This document shows positions 1 through 7,100 of a stretch of DNA of 23,653 nucleotides, in pieces. Source of the DNA: DASYAE01 sp036501535 (GTDB lineage Bacteria; Actinomycetota; Actinomycetes; Streptomycetales; Catenulisporaceae); NCBI GenBank assembly GCA_036501535.1, contig DASYAE010000200.1, forward strand, positions 1-23,653. The letters are read 5' to 3'. A model generated the notes under the pieces. It did no database searches. It had not been told where the DNA came from and worked only from the letters and a program-made list of their open reading frames with translations. The first letter of the stretch is position 1, and every line of letters begins with the position of its first letter. Made by a program: the position numbers and the translations under genes.

Positions 1-1
1 G

Positions 2-373
2 CTGGACGCTCAGCTGGAGGGCAGGGCGCCCGACCCGACCGCGGTCGAGGACGTCAATGCCATGGTCGCGTCGGTGCCGACCAGTCTCCGGCTGGTCCTC
101 GGCGGGTCGGGCGACGCGCGGGCGCAGACCCGGTGGCACACAGAGCACGGCGGCAACGCGGCGCTGGCCGCCATCGCGCGCGAGGCGATAGAGCTGGTCT
201 CCGCGCCGAGCGAACTCGACAGGCTGCGACGCTGCGCCAATCCTGCCTGCTCGATGCTGTTCCTCGCGGAGACCAGGCGGCGGCAGTGGTGTGCCGCCAA
301 CGTGTGCGGCAACCGCGTCCGGGTCGCCCGGCACTACCAGCGCACGCATTCAGCTGATGCGCAGGGCGGGTGA
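2..373 (+). CDS. CGNR zinc-finger (ABATE-type) protein, 5' partial
   Basis: This is the C-terminal part of a gene whose start lies before the window; the frame is open from base 2 to the TGA at 371-373 (123 residues). The last 45 residues carry the CGNR zinc finger: C-N-P-A-C, then W-C-A-A-N-V-C-G-N-R and a basic tail (RVARHYQR). In this family the finger follows an N-terminal ABATE stress-response-like domain, and the proteins are thought to be DNA-binding regulators. The leucine/alanine-rich stretch before the finger fits the end of the ABATE region. No target can be inferred. The next gene on the same strand starts about 160 bases later, so co-transcription is possible but not shown. Confidence 0.85.
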   Translation: MDAQLEGRAPDPTAVEDVNAMVASVPTSLRLVLGGSGDARAQTRWHTEHGGNAALAAIAREAIELVSAPSELDRLRRCANPACSMLFLAETRRRQWCAANVCGNRVRVARHYQRTHSADAQGG

Positions 374-531
374 CACGGCGCGGGCGTCGCAGTACTCGAC
401 AAGGACAGACGGCAGGCGGCAGACGAGATACGACAGACGACACAGCGAACCGGCACGCCACTGATCCACGGCGGCCCGCCGCCCGGCTTCGGCGTGGACG
501 GATTCGAATGCGAAAAGGAGATGAAGGCGCC

Positions 532-1287
532 ATGGGTACCTCACTGAAAGATAGGACGGTCGTCGTCATCGGCCGGGGGAGCGGGATCGCCCGCGCGATC
601 GTCGACACGGCGAGCGAGGCCGGGGCCCACGTGGTCGTCGGCGGCCGCGACCCGCAGGCGCTGCGCGCGGCCTACACCGACCGGGCGGTCTACGGGTCGG
701 ACGAGCAGTCTCCGGGTGGCGCCGAGATCCGGGCCGAGCAGGTCGACGTGACCGACGACGCGTCGATAGCCGCGCTCGCGGACCGGCTCGGCCCGATCGA
801 CCACCTCGTCACCACCGCATCGGCCCGGGCCCGCGGACAGCTCGAGGACCTGGACCGCGCGGACATCCTGCGGTCGCTGGACACGAAGGTGGTCGGCCCG
901 CTCATGCTGGCCAAGCACTTCGCGCGGACGATCGCCGAGGACGGCTCGTTCACGCTGTTCTCCGGCGTCGCGGCGTTCAAGCCGGCGGTCGGCTACCTCG
1001 GCGTCGCGATAACCAACGGCGCGGCCGACTTCCTGGCCCGCTCCCTGGCGCTGGAGATGGCGCCGATCCGGGTGAACGCGATCTCCCCGGGAGTCATCGA
1101 CACAGGCATCTGGGACGGCCTGGGCGACGAGGGCAAGGAGCAGTACTTCGAGTATTTCCGCACGCACAACCCGGCCCGGCGCATCGGCACCGTGCAGGAC
1201 ATCGCCGACGCGGTCGTGTTCGCGATGACCAACCCGTTCCTGACCGGGACGACGCTGCGGGTGGACGGCGGCGAACCGCTCACCTGA
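532..1287 (+). CDS. SDR-family oxidoreductase lacking the YxxxK motif
   Basis: A 251-residue Rossmann protein of the short-chain dehydrogenase/reductase family. The cofactor loop is I-G-R-G-S-G-I-A (residues 13-20), a variant of TGxxxGxG in which the last glycine is alanine. The C-terminal landmark IRVNAISPGVIDT and the terminal DGGEPLT are standard. Aligning backwards from LARSLALEMAP, the catalytic Tyr falls on Val158 and the catalytic Lys on Asn162; Ser144 is kept. SDR subgroups without active-site residues exist (for example the Lin1944-like group), so classical hydride-transfer chemistry is doubtful. I chose ATG 532, with AAGGAG at 515-520 and GAAGG at 523-527; an in-frame ATG at 508 is possible. 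Substrate unknown. Confidence 0.88.
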   Translation: MGTSLKDRTVVVIGRGSGIARAIVDTASEAGAHVVVGGRDPQALRAAYTDRAVYGSDEQSPGGAEIRAEQVDVTDDASIAALADRLGPIDHLVTTASARARGQLEDLDRADILRSLDTKVVGPLMLAKHFARTIAEDGSFTLFSGVAAFKPAVGYLGVAITNGAADFLARSLALEMAPIRVNAISPGVIDTGIWDGLGDEGKEQYFEYFRTHNPARRIGTVQDIADAVVFAMTNPFLTGTTLRVDGGEPLT

Positions 1288-1338
1288 ACCGGCCGGAAGG
1301 CGGTACAGACGATCTCACGCCGAGCCTTGTGCCCTCGC

Positions 1339-1360
1339 GCAGAGAGGATGCAGAGAGGAT
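1339..1360 (+). repeat. Tandem duplication of the ribosome-binding site
   Basis: The 11-base unit GCAGAGAGGAT occurs twice in direct tandem (1339-1349 and 1350-1360) immediately upstream of ATG 1367. The second copy places AGAGG 8 bases before the start codon, a normal Shine-Dalgarno distance. The units also create two tiny ORFs: ATG 1348 to TGA 1362, and ATG 1359 to TGA 1370. The second overlaps the real start as ATGA. Confidence 0.8.
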
Positions 1361-1366
1361 GACGGG

Positions 1367-3190
1367 ATGACGACCGCGGCCGCGCTGGTGTCGGTCAACG
1401 TGGGCATGCCCAAGGACGTCGACTGGCACGGGAAGACCGTGCACACCGGGATCTGGAAGGACCCGGTGGCCGGCCCGCGCATGGTCCGGCGGCTGAACAT
1501 CGACGGCGACGGGCAGGGCGACCTGGCCGGGCACGGCGGCGAGCAGCGGGCGATTCTGGTCTACCAGGTCGAGTCGATGGAGTACTGGCGGGACTACCTC
1601 GGCCGCGACGGCATCGCGCACGGACAGTTCGGCGAGAACTTCACCGTCGCAGGGCTCGGCGACGACGAGGTCTGCATCGGCGACCGCTACCGGATCGGCG
1701 AGGCCGAGTTCGAGGTCACCCAGCCGCGGGTCACCTGCTTCCGGCTCGGCATGCGGCTCGGCGCGCCGCGGCTGCCGTCGCTGCTCGTGGCGCACCACCG
1801 GCCCGGCTTCTATCTGCGCGTCATCAGCGAGGGCCGGGTACAGGCCGGCGACGCGATCGTGCGCACTCGCCGCGGGCCGCACGAGATGAGCGTCGCCACC
1901 ATCGATGCCCTGCTCTACCTGCCCGGCCGCGATCCCGACCAGCTCAGGGCCGCCCTCGACATTCCCGCGCTGAGCCCAGGCTGGCACCAGTCGTTCGAGG
2001 ACCTGCTGCGCGCTGCGCAGGACGGCGCCGGGATCGGCGCCGCGGCCGCGCCGAAGCCGGGAGTCGAGCCCGGCTGGACCGGCTTTCGTACGTTGCGGGT
2101 CGCCCGGATCGTTCCGGAGAGCACGACGATCACCTCGGTCTATCTCGAGGCGGAGGACGGTGCCGCGCTGCCCGAGCCGGCGCCCGGCCAGTACCTGACG
2201 CTCCGGCTGCCCGGGGCCGGCGACCCCGCTCCCGTGCGCAGCTACTCGCTCTCGTCCGCGCCCGCGGACGCCGCCTACCGGATCAGCGTGAAGCGCGAAG
2301 GCCTGGCCAGCACCTACATCCAGAGCGGTCTGCGGGCCGGCGCCGAGGTCCAGGCCGCCGCGCCGCGCGGGGACTTCGTGCTCGAACCAGGGGACGAACC
2401 GGTGCTGCTGCTCTCCGCCGGAGTCGGCGTCACACCGGTGCTGGCCATGCTGCACCGGCTCGCTGCCGAGCGCAGCGAGCGCGAGGTGTGGTGGCTGCAC
2501 ACCGCCCGCAACGCCGCGCAACAGGCGTTCGCCGATGAGGCGCACCGGCTGGCAGACTCGTTGCCCAACGTGCACGAGCACGTATTTCTCACCGCACCGG
2601 ACTCGGGCGCAGACGCAGACGCAGGGGCAGGCACAGACGCACAGGCAGGCGCGGTTGCCGGCGCCGGTGCCGCCCGGCAGGCCTCCGGCCCCTGGGTCAC
2701 GTCCGGCCGCCTGTCCGTCGCGGCCCTCGCAGGACTCGGAATTCCCGCGAATGCGACTGCGTACGTCTGCGGCCCGCAGGGGTTCATGACGGCCATGCGC
2801 GACGCGCTGACCGGGCTCGGCCTCGAGCCGGCGCGTATCCGCACCGAGCTCTTCGGCGCCCGGGCGCCGATCAACCCCGGTGTGACCAGCGTGTCGGTCA
2901 AGGCGCCGCACCAGCCGCCGGGCCCGCCCGGCACCGGTGCCCGGATCACCTTCGCCCGTAGCGGAATCACCGTCCGCTGGTCCGAGGGCCCGGGCTCGCT
3001 GCTGGAACTCGCGGAGGCCTGCGACGTCCCGACCCGCTGGGCGTGCCGCACCGGCGTCTGCCACACCTGCGTGACCGGCGTGCTGGCCGGCGCGGTCGCC
3101 TATCGGCCGGATCCGCTCGAACCGCCGGCCGAGGGCGAGGCTCTGGTGTGCTGCTCGCGGCCGGACGGAGACCTCGTACTCGACATGTGA
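1367..3190 (+). CDS. MOSC domain-ferredoxin reductase fusion (FAD/NAD/2Fe-2S)
   Basis: A 607-residue cytoplasmic protein with three parts. Residues 1-165 are a YiiM-like MOSC domain: GDGQGD, HGGEQRA, GENFT, IGDRYRIGEAEFE, and QPRVTC with the conserved cysteine proposed to bind the molybdenum cofactor. Residues 165-220 match the helical region that follows MOSC in YiiM proteins. From about 240 comes a phthalate-dioxygenase-reductase-like module: FAD motif RSYSLS (about 290), nucleotide-binding SAGVGVTPVLAM (about 350), YVCGPQGFM (about 465), and a C-terminal plant-type 2Fe-2S domain with C-R-T-G-V-C-H-T-C (about 560-568) and a final Cys near 595. YiiM/YcbX proteins reduce N-hydroxylated compounds, so a self-contained NAD(P)H-driven N-hydroxy reductase is a reasonable inference. 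An alanine/aspartate-rich insert (about 412-442) arises from a hexamer repeat. It converges on the next gene with 13 bases between stops. Confidence 0.92.
   Translation: MTTAAALVSVNVGMPKDVDWHGKTVHTGIWKDPVAGPRMVRRLNIDGDGQGDLAGHGGEQRAILVYQVESMEYWRDYLGRDGIAHGQFGENFTVAGLGDDEVCIGDRYRIGEAEFEVTQPRVTCFRLGMRLGAPRLPSLLVAHHRPGFYLRVISEGRVQAGDAIVRTRRGPHEMSVATIDALLYLPGRDPDQLRAALDIPALSPGWHQSFEDLLRAAQDGAGIGAAAAPKPGVEPGWTGFRTLRVARIVPESTTITSVYLEAEDGAALPEPAPGQYLTLRLPGAGDPAPVRSYSLSSAPADAAYRISVKREGLASTYIQSGLRAGAEVQAAAPRGDFVLEPGDEPVLLLSAGVGVTPVLAMLHRLAAERSEREVWWLHTARNAAQQAFADEAHRLADSLPNVHEHVFLTAPDSGADADAGAGTDAQAGAVAGAGAARQASGPWVTSGRLSVAALAGLGIPANATAYVCGPQGFMTAMRDALTGLGLEPARIRTELFGARAPINPGVTSVSVKAPHQPPGPPGTGARITFARSGITVRWSEGPGSLLELAEACDVPTRWACRTGVCHTCVTGVLAGAVAYRPDPLEPPAEGEALVCCSRPDGDLVLDM
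2609..2672 (+). repeat. In-frame hexanucleotide repeat (GCAGAC-like)
   Basis: About ten imperfect 6-base units (GCAGAC, GCAGAC, GCAGGG, GCAGGC, ACAGAC and so on) lie inside the reductase half of the MOSC fusion and encode an Ala/Asp/Gly-rich stretch. Related reductases have a short loop at this place, so the tract looks like a repeat expansion tolerated in a surface loop. Confidence 0.75.
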
Positions 3191-3203
3191 GGCCCGCGTG
3201 CCT

Positions 3204-4598
3204 TCACGGTCTCCTCGCCTCCGTCGCGGGCACGCAGATGCGAGGCGCCGGAAGGGCGATCGCCGGACGCGCCGCGCCGGCCCGGCGCCGCGGGGCGAGC
3301 AGCCCGGCCCCGGCGACCAGGACGGCCACGATGATGGCCGCACCGCTGAAGGCCAGCACGACGGCCGAGGCGGCGCACGCCAGCGCGGCCACGACCCGCA
3401 GGCGGCCGCGCAGCACACGCGTGGCCGAGGCGGTGGAACCGACGTAGACCACGAGGAACAGTGAGGTGGGCAGTGTGACCATACGCGCGGCATCCAGCGC
3501 GCCGAACGCCTCGGCGGTCAGCTCGACGATTCCGGCCGCGGCGACGCAGAGGAAGAACGCGCGCGCGGACCTGGCCGGCTCCCGCTCGTTCGCCGACGCC
3601 AGCTCCGATTCCGATTCCGATTCCGGCTTCCGCTCCGGCTCCGGCCCGTTGCGGGACTCTGAGCGGAGGTGGGCGGCGAGAGCGGCGGCTCCGGTCAGGT
3701 AGGCGTTGACGGTCGCGAGGGTGAGCAGCGCCGCCGCGCCGGCTGCGATCGCGGGGCCGGCCGCGCCGACCGCCACCCGAAGCAGGTCGGCGACCGGGAC
3801 CGGGCCGTTCGCGCGCGGGCCGAGCACCGCGATGACCGTCGCGGCCAGCGCGAGATAGATCACGGCGGTCACGGCGAAGGACGCCGCGGTGATCCGCGGC
3901 AGGGTGCGCTGCGGGTTCGGCAGCCGCCGGGTCAGCGGGGCGACCGCCTCCCAGCCGACGAACGAGAGCATGAGGACTGATGCCGCCCCGCCCACCGCGG
4001 TCCAGCCGTGCGGCGCGAAAGGCGTCCAGTGCGCGGCGCGTGCGGAGGGCGCGGAGCCGGCCACGGCGACCACGATCACCGCGAGCAGCAGGCCGATCAG
4101 CGCCATCTGTACCGCCGTGCCGATCCGGGCGCCGGCCAGGGTCAGTGCCGTGACACCGGACAGCAGCAGCGCCGCGACCAGGGCGGTCGTGCCGCGGCCG
4201 GCACCCGTCAGCGCCGTGACGTAGCCGGCGCCGATCAGGCAGACCACCGGTGCGCCGAGCACCACCGCGGTCAGGAAGCACCAGCCGACCGCCCGCCCGG
4301 CGCGCCGTCCCAGTCCGGCCGCGGCGTACGCGATCACCCCGCCGCCGCCCGGCAGCCGGGTGCCCAGCGCGGTGAAGACCACGGCGAAGAGCCCTGAGAC
4401 CGCGAGCAGCCCGGCCCAGGCCAGGATCGAGGCCGGCCCGGCCAGCTCGGAGGCCAGGCCGGGCAGCATGAGCAGGCCGGGACCGAGCAGCGCGCCGACA
4501 TACAGCGCGACGCCGCGCGGGATGGACAGTGCACCGGTCGGCGATGCGGACAGCGCAATGGTCGGCGGGGGACTGCTCGCGGGCTTCTCGGCGGTCAT
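3204..4598 (-). CDS. APC-superfamily amino-acid transporter, YjeH-like
   Basis: A 464-residue integral membrane protein with about 12 hydrophobic segments. The order and spacing of motifs follow the E. coli YjeH exporter of methionine and branched-chain amino acids: GALLGPGLLMLPGLA in TM1, GGGGVIAYAAAGLGRRAGRAVGW, then a FVGWEAVAPLTRRLPNPQRTLPR loop, and a last segment ending in a basic LLAPRRR tail. E. coli YjeH is 418 residues; the extra length includes a hydrophilic Glu/Ser-rich insert made by a GATTCC-type repeat at 3603-3644. I chose the ATG at 4598 because TM1 follows about 30 residues later and the residues encoded further upstream are not permease-like. It is divergent from an Lrp/AsnC regulator 105 bases away, which suggests regulation by amino acids. 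Confidence 0.9.
   Translation of the reverse strand: MTAEKPASSPPPTIALSASPTGALSIPRGVALYVGALLGPGLLMLPGLASELAGPASILAWAGLLAVSGLFAVVFTALGTRLPGGGGVIAYAAAGLGRRAGRAVGWCFLTAVVLGAPVVCLIGAGYVTALTGAGRGTTALVAALLLSGVTALTLAGARIGTAVQMALIGLLLAVIVVAVAGSAPSARAAHWTPFAPHGWTAVGGAASVLMLSFVGWEAVAPLTRRLPNPQRTLPRITAASFAVTAVIYLALAATVIAVLGPRANGPVPVADLLRVAVGAAGPAIAAGAAALLTLATVNAYLTGAAALAAHLRSESRNGPEPERKPESESESELASANEREPARSARAFFLCVAAAGIVELTAEAFGALDAARMVTLPTSLFLVVYVGSTASATRVLRGRLRVVAALACAASAVVLAFSGAAIIVAVLVAGAGLLAPRRRAGAARPAIALPAPRICVPATEARRP
3603..3644. repeat. Hexanucleotide repeat inside the permease gene
   Basis: On the plus strand the tract reads as GATTCC units (three perfect, then GGCTTCC/GCTCCG variants). On the coding (minus) strand it yields the Ser/Glu-rich hydrophilic insert in a loop of the YjeH-like transporter. 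Confidence 0.75.
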
Positions 4599-4641
4599 GC
4601 CGGAATCGTCACACAGAACGGCCCGCACGCGATGGCAAAGC

Positions 4642-4671
4642 TTGCCGTCCTGGCGGCCATTGGTGCAATAT
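4642..4671 (+). promoter_or_regulatory. Candidate promoter of the Lrp/AsnC gene
   Basis: TTGCCG (4642-4647) and CAATAT (4666-4671) are 18 bases apart and sit upstream of the AAGGAG ribosome-binding site. The AT-rich core GCAATATTCC, a near-palindrome, overlaps the -10 and could be an autoregulatory Lrp/AsnC site in the divergent promoter region. This is inferred from pattern only. Confidence 0.35.
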
Positions 4672-4703
4672 TCCGTCAACTCAATCCCAACAAGGAGAAC
4701 TTC

Positions 4704-5183
4704 ATGCCGGAGACAGAACTGGACTCGACCGATCTGGCCATCCTCGCCCGGCTGCAGACCGACGGGCGGATAGCCAACGTGGACCTGGCCGAGCACGTCT
4801 CCCTCTCGCCGTCCTCCTGCCTGCGGCGGACCAAGGCCCTGGAGGCGCAGGGTGTGATCGCCGGCTACCGCGCCGACCTCGACCGGGAGCGGCTGGGGCT
4901 CGGCCTGACCGTGTTCGTCGAGCTGACCGTCGAGAAGCACTCGCGGCAGGCCTCGCGGGAGATCGAGCAGGGGCTGTCCCTGATCCCGGCGGTGGTCGCC
5001 TGCCATCTCGTGTCAGGGGACGCCGACTTCCTGGTCGAGGCGGTCGTGCCGGGCCTGGCCGAGTACGAGGAGGTCCTGCTCGACCGCATCCTCGCCATCG
5101 AGCCGGTCACCGCCGTGCGCAGCGTCTTCTCCCTGCGCACCCTGCTCAGACGCCGCCCCCTCCCGCTCGACCACCTGCGCTGA
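4704..5183 (+). CDS. Lrp/AsnC family transcriptional regulator
   Basis: A 159-residue protein of the standard size for the family. The N-terminal helix-turn-helix has the typical L-D-x-T-D-L-A-I-L-A-R-L-Q-x-D-G-R start and the recognition helix LSPSSCLRRTKALEAQGVI. A RAM/AsnC ligand-binding domain follows (residues about 70-150), with GDADFLVEAVV matching the conserved G-x-x-D-F/Y effector loop. ATG 4704 is preceded by AAGGAG at 4692-4697, which decides the start over an ATG at 4632. The gene is divergent from the YjeH-like transporter, a classic arrangement in which the regulator senses an amino acid and controls its export. The exact amino acid cannot be read from the sequence. Confidence 0.93.
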   Translation: MPETELDSTDLAILARLQTDGRIANVDLAEHVSLSPSSCLRRTKALEAQGVIAGYRADLDRERLGLGLTVFVELTVEKHSRQASREIEQGLSLIPAVVACHLVSGDADFLVEAVVPGLAEYEEVLLDRILAIEPVTAVRSVFSLRTLLRRRPLPLDHLR

Positions 5184-5521
5184 CACGCAGAACAGGCGCC
5201 CGCGCCGCCGGGCCCGGCCGCCGCAACCCCGACGCACCGATGATCGATGTCTGAATCGGCAGGGTCCGGGCCGCCGGGTTAGGGGTTTCTCGCCGCGCCA
5301 GGGACTTCGTATCCTGATGGATATGCACGTCCCGATCGTGCTCGCAGCGGCCGCGGCGGGCTCGGACACGCCTGCGCCGCGCCGGACGGACACCGGGGCG
5401 ACGGCCATGATCAGGGCCGGGCCGGGCGCTCGCGTCCCGGCGCCCGGCAGGAGGAGGCGACCGGTGTGATCCGCAAGACCCAGACCCTGATCGGCCGGGC
5501 GCCCGGCGGGCGGAGCGCGCG
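5184..5521. other. Non-coding interval between the Lrp and SARP genes
   Basis: No convincing gene is seen here. A 50-codon frame at 5317-5469 lacks a ribosome-binding site and family features. TATCCT at 5310-5315 could serve as a -10 element for the SARP transcript. GTTAGGGGTT (5278-5287) recurs exactly upstream of the small gene at 6718. CCGGGCCCGG-type palindromes just after the Lrp gene could help terminate transcription. Confidence 0.5.
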
Positions 5522-6301
5522 ATGAGGTACGAGATCCTGGGCAGCCTGAAGGTGTGCACCGGCCCGGCCGCCCGCACCATCGGCGCGCACAAGATCGAGA
5601 CCCTGCTCGGCACGCTGCTGGTGCGCGCGGACCAGCTGGTGCTCTCCGACCAGCTGATCGCCGAGGTCTGGGGCGACCGGCCGCCGTCCCGGGCGCTGGC
5701 CGGGATCCACGTCTACGTCTCCCAGCTGCGCAAGTTCCTGGCCGCGGACGACCCGGCGCACCGGCCGATCGCCACCGGGCCGTCCGGCTACCGGCTCCGG
5801 CTGGGCCGCGACGAGCTGGACGCGCGCGTCTTCCTGGACCGCGTTGCGGACGGCCGGGCCTTTGCAAAGGAGGGCCTACACGCTGAGGCGGAGAACTCGC
5901 TGTCCACGGCACTGGCACTGTGGCGTGGGCCGCTGCTCGGCGAGACCTGCCACGGCCCGATCCTGGGCGGTTTCTCCACCTGGCTCGGCGAGACCCACGC
6001 GGAGTGCATGGAGCTGCTGGTGGAGGCTCAGATGCAGCAGGGCCGCCACCGCGAGGCGGTCGGCCGGCTCTACTCGCTGATCGCGGAGCACCCGCTGCGG
6101 GAGGTGTTCCACCGCCAGCTGATGCTCGCCCTCTACCGCTGCGGCCGGCAGGCCGACGCGCTGAAGGCCTATCAGAACGTGCGCAGCACGCTGATCGGCG
6201 AGCTCGGCATCGAGCCCAGCCGGGAGCTGAAGGAGATGCACCAGGCGATCCTGGCCAGCGACCCCCGGCTGGACCTGAAGCTGGCCGCGGCGGCCGGCTG
6301 A
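5522..6301 (+). CDS. SARP-family transcriptional activator (wHTH + BTAD)
   Basis: A 259-residue small SARP. Residues 1-95 form an OmpR-like winged helix (MRYEILGSLKV, IGAHKIETLLGTLLVRADQ, LIAEVWGDRPP, HVYVSQLRKFL). Residues 100-250 form the bacterial transcriptional activation domain of TPR-like helices, ending in the typical R-S-T-L-I-G-E-L-G-I-E-P-S-R-E-L. There is no NB-ARC ATPase or sensor domain, so this is the short, stand-alone form that usually activates a nearby biosynthetic cluster by binding heptameric direct repeats. No biosynthetic enzymes lie in this window; the closest downstream gene is a DUF5988-like small protein. GGAG about 6 bases before ATG 5522 supports the start. Confidence 0.93.
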   Translation: MRYEILGSLKVCTGPAARTIGAHKIETLLGTLLVRADQLVLSDQLIAEVWGDRPPSRALAGIHVYVSQLRKFLAADDPAHRPIATGPSGYRLRLGRDELDARVFLDRVADGRAFAKEGLHAEAENSLSTALALWRGPLLGETCHGPILGGFSTWLGETHAECMELLVEAQMQQGRHREAVGRLYSLIAEHPLREVFHRQLMLALYRCGRQADALKAYQNVRSTLIGELGIEPSRELKEMHQAILASDPRLDLKLAAAAG

Positions 6302-6717
6302 ACGCGGGACCCCCGGACGGCGCCGATGCCGATGCCGACACCGATGCCCATACCGGCACCGATACCGATGCCAATGCCGGCACCGACACCGATGCCATGG
6401 CCGCCGTATCAGAGCCCGGAAAAACCCGGGCCAGGCGCCACCCGGCCCCTCAAGGCGTTCTCATGCCCCCCTTAAGCAACGCTCGCTATTATCGAGGTGC
6501 GTTCCCTTATACCCTCGGAAGTTCGGCCCCACGTGCGGGGCAGCGGTGCCCGCCGCGGCCGGCCGGGGCGCGCCCGGGGCCGTTAGGGGTTCTTGGTACG
6601 GGCCGGGCCGCGCACGATGGAAACGGAAGCCGGATCCCCGCGAGAGAAATCCGTCCCTGCGTCACCAGCACGACGAGCCCGGTCCCCCGGACCGGCCCTG
6701 CAGGAAGGAACACCGCC
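6302..6717. other. Intergenic region with hexamer repeat and AT-rich stretch
   Basis: These 416 bases carry no convincing gene. They hold the hexanucleotide tract at 6322-6396, a locally AT-rich stretch around 6470-6520 (TATTAT at 6487-6492, TTATAC at 6507-6512) that may contain the promoter of the following small gene, and GTTAGGGGTT at 6582-6591, which is also found upstream of the SARP gene. Confidence 0.55.
6322..6396 (+). repeat. Hexanucleotide tandem repeat (GCCGAT-like), about 12.5 copies
   Basis: Imperfect 6-base units follow one another: GCCGAT, GCCGAT, GCCGAC, ACCGAT, GCCCAT, ACCGGC, ACCGAT, ACCGAT, GCCAAT and so on. In one plus-strand frame the tract encodes an Asp/Ala/Thr-rich string, but it lies after the SARP stop and before the next start, so it appears non-coding. 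It is the longest of several such tracts in the window. Confidence 0.85.
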
Positions 6718-6939
6718 GTGAGCGTCGCGATCACACCCAACGCCATCCTTGCCGGAGGCCCGGCCGAGAGCCTTCCCGAGATGGAGCGCGTCCGCCACAT
6801 CACCCTCTCGGAGAGCAAGCTGAAGCTGCTGCGCGGCAATCGCTACGAGCACTTCCAGCGCACCGCGGAGACGATACTGCACGATCTGGGCGAGCTGTAC
6901 GTCTTCGCCTGGACCGGCTCCACCTACGTGGCCGAGTAG
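6718..6939 (+). CDS. Small DUF5988-like protein
   Basis: A 73-residue protein starting at GTG 6718, preceded by AGGAAGGA (about 6702-6709) at a good distance. The pattern AILAGGP at the start, RGNRYEHFQRT in the middle and FAWTGSTYVAE at the C-terminus matches my recollection of the DUF5988 family: short actinobacterial proteins often found near SARP regulators and biosynthetic clusters. No membrane segment, signal peptide or leader/core cleavage motif is evident, so I do not call it a RiPP precursor. Function unknown. It follows the SARP gene on the same strand, and both share a GTTAGGGGTT motif upstream. A weak hairpin (CGTCC-TGCG-GGACG, 6948-6961) follows the stop. Confidence 0.75.
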   Translation: MSVAITPNAILAGGPAESLPEMERVRHITLSESKLKLLRGNRYEHFQRTAETILHDLGELYVFAWTGSTYVAE

Positions 6940-7015
6940 CCCGCCGCCGTCCTGCGGGACGCCGGGCCAGGTGACCGGCTCCGGCTCCGGCGCCGTCGTC
7001 GCAGCACGCGAAGCC

Positions 7016-7044
7016 TTGCGGGATGACGAGCCATCCGATACAAC
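7016..7044 (+). promoter_or_regulatory. Candidate promoter of the GH92 gene
   Basis: TTGCGG (7016-7021) and TACAAC (7039-7044) are 17 bases apart. The predicted start of transcription near 7051 would lie just before the LacI-type operator, consistent with repression by blocking. The match to consensus is weak. Confidence 0.3.
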
Positions 7045-7058
7045 CCAGGATGACACGT

Positions 7059-7072
7059 TGACAACGTTGTCA
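7059..7072. promoter_or_regulatory. LacI-family operator, perfect 14-bp palindrome
   Basis: TGACAACGTTGTCA is a perfect palindrome with the central CG step typical of LacI/GalR-family operators. It lies 28 bases upstream of the GH92 start codon and before its ribosome-binding site. LacI-family repressors commonly control secreted glycosidases in actinomycetes. No LacI gene is in this window, so the regulator would be encoded elsewhere. Confidence 0.75.
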
Positions 7073-7100
7073 TACATCGTTGCAATCGGAAGGTCGTCCC

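Noticed and set aside
1280..3493. 737-codon minus-strand frame opposite the MOSC fusion
   Set aside because: Overlaps a gene with unmistakable MOSC and ferredoxin motifs; its own product is low complexity.
5317..5469. 50-codon ORF upstream of the SARP gene, considered as a small peptide gene
   Set aside because: No ribosome-binding site, Ala/Arg/Pro-rich composition without features, and no support beyond being open.
6718..6939. Small protein next to the SARP gene considered as a RiPP precursor
   Set aside because: No leader/core boundary, no modification enzymes nearby, and the C-terminal pattern fits DUF5988 better.
7058..7063. TTGACA considered as the -35 box of the GH92 promoter
   Set aside because: It is part of the LacI palindrome, and a -10 box at the right distance would fall on the ribosome-binding site with a poor match (TGCAAT).
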